Below, one piece after another: positions 60,428 to 64,000 of a stretch of DNA of 64,000 bases (positions are counted from its first letter, which is position 1; each line of letters starts with the position of its first letter). Both the position numbers and the translations under genes were made by a program. The notes under the pieces were generated by a model, which ran no database searches, had not been told where the DNA came from, and worked only from the letters and a program-made list of their open reading frames with translations. This stretch comes from Pseudoxanthomonas suwonensis. Its GTDB lineage: Bacteria; Pseudomonadota; Gammaproteobacteria; Xanthomonadales; Xanthomonadaceae. The stretch is from NCBI RefSeq assembly GCF_010093235.1, contig NZ_PDWP01000008.1, positions 1 through 64,000 of the forward strand. The letters are read 5' to 3'.

Positions 60428-61348
60428 ATGTGCTACTCCGCCCAGATCTACGCTGAGTTCAAGCGGTTCCAGCGAGAGTTCGGAGCCGTGATGGACTTGG
60501 AGACCTACGTGGCCACCTTCTGGCCCGGGGAGAAAAAGTGGCCCCGCGCGAAGGCGCCGAGGGCGATGCTCCGAGAGCTGGAGGAGATGGGACCGCCGGA
60601 GCTGCGGGAGGCGCTAGTTGCCCAGGACAAAGCCGACATTGCGGCGCTCGAGGCCGAGCTGTTTGACCTTCGCCGGCGCGTTGCGGATGCCCAGCGGTCG
60701 CTGCAGGTGAAGGAGACGAAGAAAGCCCTTGAGGACGTGCGCATTGGCACGAGCAAGGGTAAGGCGGCGCGACGACGGCTGGACATCCTGAAAGGCTTGT
60801 CCAGCGACGACGACCGGATCTTCCCAGGGATGTACGCGCCAGTGATGGTCTGGGAGGACGGTCAACGCGTGGTGAAGCCTATGCGCTACCAGTGCCGACC
60901 CGCGGACAAGCCGCCCTTGTACGACCGGAAGTTCCCCGGCACCTATAACGCCAGGCGAGACAACTTGGAAGGCTTCTGGCGCGACCTGTTTGGTGTCTCC
61001 CACGGGGTCATGGTGGCTAACCGCTTCTACGAGAATGTTGAGGGACCGGACGGGAGGAACCGGGTTCTTGAGTTCAGCCCGCGAGACGGGGGGCCGATGC
61101 TGGTGGCCTGCCTGTGGGCACGTTGGGTTGACGCGAAGGGGGAAGAACCTGAGCTGCTCAGCTTCGCGGCCATCACCGACGAACCCGAGCCAGAGGTAGC
61201 CGCCGTGGGCCATGACCGCACGATCATCAATCTCAAGCCCGAGCACCTGGACGGGTGGCTGGACCCGGATCCCGGCAACCTGGCGGCGCTGTATGCCATT
61301 TTGGACGACAAGCGGCATCCCTACTATGAGCATCGGGAGGTGGCATGA
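60428..61348 (+). CDS. SRAP (SOS response-associated peptidase, HMCES/YedK-like) protein with helical insertion
   Basis: 306 residues. The SRAP family covalently traps abasic sites in single-stranded DNA through Cys2. All four family catalytic residues can be placed: Cys2 (MCYSA, after Met removal), Asn164 in TYNARRD, Glu192 in RFYENV and His242 in GHDRTIINL. Normal members have about 220 residues. The extra ~80 form a charged helical insertion (about 45-120, LEEMGPPELREALVAQDKAD onwards) between the N-terminal strand and the core. The stop overlaps the next small gene. Confidence 0.85.
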   Translation: MCYSAQIYAEFKRFQREFGAVMDLETYVATFWPGEKKWPRAKAPRAMLRELEEMGPPELREALVAQDKADIAALEAELFDLRRRVADAQRSLQVKETKKALEDVRIGTSKGKAARRRLDILKGLSSDDDRIFPGMYAPVMVWEDGQRVVKPMRYQCRPADKPPLYDRKFPGTYNARRDNLEGFWRDLFGVSHGVMVANRFYENVEGPDGRNRVLEFSPRDGGPMLVACLWARWVDAKGEEPELLSFAAITDEPEPEVAAVGHDRTIINLKPEHLDGWLDPDPGNLAALYAILDDKRHPYYEHREVA

Positions 61349-61593
61349 AGACCAGGAGGCGATCGATATCCTGGTACGGCTGGAATCTAGATTGTGCGAA
61401 TTGGACGTGGCGTGCTGGATGGGAGAGCTCTTGGAGGCTTTGCCACGGAGGTGGAGCGTCTCATAGAGGACGTGTCCGCTGGACAGCTAGACCACGTACT
61501 ACAAGAATCAACGGCATGCTCTCAGCGGCCCGGGTCATCTCAGGAGACAATCAGGGCGAGGATGACGCAGACGACTTGGGCATGTTCCACTAA
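61326..61593 (+). pseudogene. Small gene broken by two frameshifts, upstream of the antitoxin gene
   Basis: Protein-like sequence runs through three frames. MSIGRWHEDQEAIDILVRLE to GELLEAL is read from ATG 61326, then ATEVERLIEDVSAGQLDHVL in the -1 frame from about 61433. RINGMLSAARVISGDNQGED to GMFH is then read in the -1 frame again, ending at TAA 61591-61593. Joined, it would be a ~90-residue acidic helical protein. Two lost bases (mutation or sequencing error) explain the pattern. The start overlaps the SRAP gene and the stop overlaps the antitoxin ribosome site, which suggests a three-gene operon. Confidence 0.45.
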
Positions 61594-61602
61594 GGAGGAC
61601 AC

Positions 61603-62070
61603 GTGGCTCATGATCGTGTAGCCAAGAGGAAGTTCTCTGAATTTCGAAACAGACTGCGCGGGGCTTGTCTTCTCGAACGCGTGCAGATCGAGCGGGATGG
61701 CGTACCAGCGGACGTCGTAGAAGGTCTGATCGCCCAGACGGCGCTCAGCACCTCAGTCTTCCGGTCCATCACCCGGATCCCGAAAGCCACCTACACCAAG
61801 GTGCTCCAGCAGCAGCAGCCCTTCCAAGGCGCAGTGGGCCATTCCATCGTTGGATTCATCGACCTCATCAACCTGGTTGAGGAGATGGTTCGCAGGGATC
61901 CGACTTGGGACGCAAAGGAATTCGATGCCGCAAAGTGGATCGCGAGTTGGATTCAACATCCTGTCTCAGCGCTGTGCGGGATGCGTCCTTATGAGCTTAT
62001 GGACACACCTACGGGGAGAGAGATGGTCATGAGGGTTCTTCGCGCTGCCCAAGAGGGCGTCTATCTCTGA
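61603..62070 (+). CDS. Xre/MbcA/ParS-type antitoxin (DUF2384 C-terminus)
   Basis: 155 residues from GTG 61603, preceded by a perfect AAGGAGG. The N-terminal helical DNA-binding region (~40-90, LSTSVFRSITRIPKATYTKV) is followed by the toxin-binding domain: AAKWIASWIQHPVSALCGMRP, then YELMDTPTGREMVMRVL and the end QEGVYL. This matches MbcA/ParS antitoxins, which neutralise RES-domain NAD-consuming toxins. No RES toxin gene follows; the next 366 bp are empty. Confidence 0.78.
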   Translation: MAHDRVAKRKFSEFRNRLRGACLLERVQIERDGVPADVVEGLIAQTALSTSVFRSITRIPKATYTKVLQQQQPFQGAVGHSIVGFIDLINLVEEMVRRDPTWDAKEFDAAKWIASWIQHPVSALCGMRPYELMDTPTGREMVMRVLRAAQEGVYL

Positions 62071-62437
62071 GACAGCGCACTCGGGAACTCAGGTGGTTGA
62101 GCGGGCATTTGCCAGAGCTGGATTGATGCGTTCCCCCGTCAGGTGGGAGTTTGAGTGAAATTAGCCTGTTTATCCAAAATCACTCAAATTCGTTCATCTG
62201 TTCAGGTAACAGCGGCCTAACTTCTAAGCCCTTTTCTGCGAGCGAAGCCGTAAGAATGCTTCGGCATCCGTGCACTTGTTGGTGAAACTGCGCCGCGAGG
62301 CCCCCTTGTGCCAAAAGACAGGGACGCCTTTGAGCCACGTAGATGCACACCTGTTTCGCATATTCCTTGGAATCCAGGTATCCGTCAGAGCCGCTTCAAG
62401 GCTAACAATTCAAATTCCACGTTGGGGGGCGGCACTC
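62071..62437. other. 366-bp AT-richer spacer with inverted repeat
   Basis: No gene is supported between the antitoxin and the HAD gene. The region has weak open frames only. An inverted repeat lies at 62150-62188, and the base composition is the lowest in GC of the window. Confidence 0.5.
62150..62188. repeat. Inverted repeat TTTGAGTGA / TCACTCAAA
   Basis: Perfect 9-bp arms at 62150-62158 and 62180-62188 with a 21-bp AT-rich loop. It could be an operator, a recombination site or a weak terminator for the antitoxin gene. There is no T tract after it. Confidence 0.55.
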
Positions 62438-63019
62438 GTGAAGGCCATAATTTTCGATGCGTTTGGGACACTGGTGCGATTCGGAAGCAGACGCTCTCCG
62501 TATCGCCGCCTTATGAAGTGCTTAGCAGAGATGGGACGGAGCCCGCAGGCGGCTGACGCCGCGAACGTCATGTCCTCACCGCTCGACCTCGCTGGGGCAG
62601 CGGCCTTCTTTGGAATCCCCATACGCGAGCAACTCTTGGACGAGCTGCAATCAGATCTTAAGCACGAGCTGGATTCGATCGCAGTCTATGAGGATGCCCG
62701 GGCGACGGTTCGATCAGCCAAGGAGCGAGGATGGAAGGTAGGTATCTGCTCCAACCTCGCTCTGCCGTACGGCGAGCGACTCAAATGTTTGCTACCGGAG
62801 ATGGACGCATACTCGCTGAGCTATGCCGTTGGGGCGATCAAGCCAGACCCGAGGATCTACCTCCACGCCTTGGACTCGCTGGGATGCTCAGCAGACGAGA
62901 CCTTCTTCGTTGGAGATACGTTTGATGCGGACTACGTCGGCCCGACGAGCATCGGCATGCGTGCATGGCACCTTCAGCGCGCACAAGGCGACACGCTCTT
63001 AGGATTGGTGCGAGGATAG
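62438..63019 (+). CDS. HAD family hydrolase
   Basis: 193 residues from GTG 62438, preceded by GGGGGG. HAD motif I is KAIIFDAFGTLVRF with the nucleophile Asp, motif II GICSNL (Ser/Asn), motif III Lys in AIKPDP and motif IV VGDTFDADYVGP. The FDAFGTL form is that of the haloacid dehalogenase/phosphoglycolate phosphatase subgroup. The substrate is unknown. An open frame upstream to 62270 lacks conservation. Confidence 0.85.
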   Translation: MKAIIFDAFGTLVRFGSRRSPYRRLMKCLAEMGRSPQAADAANVMSSPLDLAGAAAFFGIPIREQLLDELQSDLKHELDSIAVYEDARATVRSAKERGWKVGICSNLALPYGERLKCLLPEMDAYSLSYAVGAIKPDPRIYLHALDSLGCSADETFFVGDTFDADYVGPTSIGMRAWHLQRAQGDTLLGLVRG

Positions 63020-63045
63020 CGAGCCCCTCAGGGCCGCAACGTGGA

Positions 63046-63264
63046 TTACGCGGCGAGCACCGCTAGAAGCACTGTGGTTAAGGCGACGACACTCCTACAC
63101 AGGAAGTTCAGTTCCCTTCGTATGCTGGCGACGGGGCGACCATCGTGCTGTTGGATGTAAACGACGTCGCCCCACGCCCACCGAGCCAAGCGTCGCCGCC
63201 AACTTCGGAGTGTTGCCGCATCAATTGCCCTGGTTGCCCGGACCCGGATATGTGGATCCACCAC
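63046..63264 (-). CDS. Small hypothetical protein with C-terminal membrane helix
   Basis: 72 residues. A basic N-terminal part (IDAATLRSWRRRLARWAWGD) is followed by a hydrophobic C-terminal helix (SVVALTTVLLAVLAA). It overlaps the HTH gene upstream by 44 bp in another frame, so cotranscription is likely. No family recognised. Confidence 0.4.
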   Translation of the reverse strand: MVDPHIRVRATRAIDAATLRSWRRRLARWAWGDVVYIQQHDGRPVASIRRELNFLCRSVVALTTVLLAVLAA

Positions 63265-63589
63265 GTACGATCTCTTGAATCGCGGATAGAAGTCTCTCTA
63301 CTGGCGCCTCACGTCCGGGCAGTTGCGCCAACAAGTGTTCCAGTAGTGCTCGAGTCCGGTCTGCGGCTCCCGCCTCCACAACGGGATTAATTTGCAAAAA
63401 TTTGCAAATACGTAGCACGTTCGGAGACAGAGTGGCCATCCGTCCGCGCTCAAATCGAGAGAGCTGCCCAGCATCAACTTTGGTCGCCGCAGCCAGGTGT
63501 TTCAACGTAAACCCCTGGCGCTTCCGAGCAACGCGCATCCTCGCACCGAGGAGCGCTGCATCTTCTGGCGAGTTGAAGCGATCGGCCAT
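63221..63589 (-). CDS. HTH-type transcriptional regulator
   Basis: 122 residues. XRE-type HTH: MRVARKRQGFTLKHLAAATK, then VDAGQLSRFERGRMATLSPN, and a C-terminal helical tail. The start codon directly abuts a palindromic AT-rich operator, and the same ATTTGCA motif occurs twice inside the gene (63389-63411). Divergent from the DUF4031 gene. Confidence 0.83.
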   Translation of the reverse strand: MADRFNSPEDAALLGARMRVARKRQGFTLKHLAAATKVDAGQLSRFERGRMATLSPNVLRICKFLQINPVVEAGAADRTRALLEHLLAQLPGREAPVERLLSAIQEIVRGGSTYPGPGNQGN

Positions 63590-63610
63590 ATATGCTAAAT
63601 ATTTGCATAT
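63590..63610. promoter_or_regulatory. Palindromic operator between HTH and DUF4031 genes
   Basis: ATATGCTAAAT then ATTTGCATAT form a dyad with a single-base bulge, immediately upstream of the HTH start codon and 21 bp upstream of the DUF4031 ATG. It probably binds the HTH protein and would then control both divergent genes. Confidence 0.6.
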
Positions 63611-63630
63611 TCAAAGCCCTTGCGCTAGCC

Positions 63631-63894
63631 ATGGCCGTCTACGTAGATTCAGAAGCAATTCGCTGGAGAGGGCGTGAGTGGTGCCACATCGTGGCCGATT
63701 CGCTAGACGAGCTTCACGAGTTTGCGGCGCGCCTCGGCCTTCAGCGCCGCTGGTTCCAGAATCGCGGGCGATATCCGCACTATGACGTGACAATGGCTGT
63801 CCGCATGCGGGCTTTACGCTTGGGTGCCATTGATGCCGATCGCGCGACCGTGATCGCCTGTTGCAAGCGCAATCGCCTCGCAGAGCAGAGCTGA
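63631..63894 (+). CDS. DUF4031 domain-containing protein
   Basis: 87 residues, the full length of the DUF4031 family: AVYVDSEAIRWRGREWCHIV, ADSLDELHEFAARLGLQRRW, then FQNRGRYPHYDVT and RMRALRLGAI. Function unknown; members occur on phages and islands. The ATG at 63631 starts the conserved region; an upstream ATG at 63592 lies within the operator. The partial gene that follows may be cotranscribed. Confidence 0.85.
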   Translation: MAVYVDSEAIRWRGREWCHIVADSLDELHEFAARLGLQRRWFQNRGRYPHYDVTMAVRMRALRLGAIDADRATVIACCKRNRLAEQS

Positions 63895-63926
63895 GCTCAA
63901 GCCACCAGGTCAAACGAGGATCGTGC

Positions 63927-64000
63927 ATGACGCCTGCACTTCCGCAGCCCCAGCCGCTCTCGATTGCAGAGTACCTACTCAAGGCGCGCCGGACCAACAG
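63927..64000 (+). CDS. Partial CDS at window edge
   Basis: First 24 codons of a gene on the same strand as DUF4031: MTPALPQPQPLSIAEYLLKA then RRTN. Too short to identify. The ATG is 32 bp after the DUF4031 stop and is preceded by AACGAGGA. Confidence 0.45.
   Translation, partial: MTPALPQPQPLSIAEYLLKARRTN

Larger units (their letters stand above)
53496..64000. mobile_element. Tn554-like element with a tyrosine-recombinase trio and cargo, right end outside window
   Basis: The left junction is at about 53495/53496, inside the radical SAM gene. From there GC content falls visibly and codons such as ATA, CTA and AGA become common. Three consecutive tyrosine recombinase genes (53541-58724) and a small coiled-coil protein on the other strand form the mobility module. 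The remaining ~5 kb carry regulators, an SRAP protein, an antitoxin, a HAD hydrolase and unknown genes. The right boundary and the 3' half of the target gene are not in the window, so the size is at least 10.5 kb. Confidence 0.85.

Noticed and set aside
62395-62425. GCTAACAATTCAA, reminiscent of an integron attC site
   Set aside because: No matching GTTRRRY end with the paired inner repeats was found at a suitable distance, and no integron integrase is present.

Overview
The window is the replication-origin region of a GC-rich gammaproteobacterium, most likely a member of the Xanthomonadaceae (Lysobacter/Luteimonas/Xanthomonas-like). The evidence is the run rpmH-rnpA-yidC-mnmE on one strand, dnaA-dnaN-recF-gyrB on the other, then tonB-exbB-exbD-exbD and pdxJ, which is the known Xanthomonas arrangement around oriC. 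A complete mlaFEDCBA operon, a monomeric NADP isocitrate dehydrogenase and aceK also fit. The genus cannot be fixed from the sequence alone. No rRNA, tRNA or CRISPR array was seen.

Layout. 1-130 looks like the end of an insertion sequence that has cut off the 5' end of mlaF. 131-4193 is the Mla phospholipid-transport operon. 4.2-33 kb holds mixed housekeeping genes: rmuC, putP, rlmI, a monomeric IDH, aceK, a curA-like reductase, rluE, hrpB, tatD, panE, two ABC-2 exporters, a ferredoxin-NADP reductase, and a membrane protein/HTH pair behind a promoter with twin operators. 33-45.4 kb is the origin core. DnaA-box-like sites flank dnaA, and three parS palindromes lie in the dnaN-recF interval and inside recF. 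45.5-53.2 kb carries an M48 protease, a TPR protein, the TonB energising complex, pdxJ and a cardiolipin synthase.

From 53,496 to the right edge the window is an inserted element of visibly lower GC content. It has broken a radical SAM gene of the PA0069 type just before its iron-sulfur cluster motif. The element opens with three consecutive tyrosine recombinases, one canonical and two with altered active sites, and a small coiled-coil protein on the opposite strand. This is a Tn554-like arrangement. Behind them comes cargo: two HTH regulators with palindromic operators, an SRAP (HMCES/YedK-like) DNA-protein crosslink protein with a helical insertion, a Xre/MbcA/ParS-type antitoxin without an obvious toxin and preceded by a frame-broken small gene, a HAD hydrolase, a DUF4031 protein and several unknowns. 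The right end of the element lies outside the window.

The most interesting material is the recombinase element with its cargo, followed by the twin-operator promoter at 28.45 kb, the parS sites inside recF, the triplicated gene tail at 28.2-28.4 kb and the IS-truncated mlaF at the left edge.
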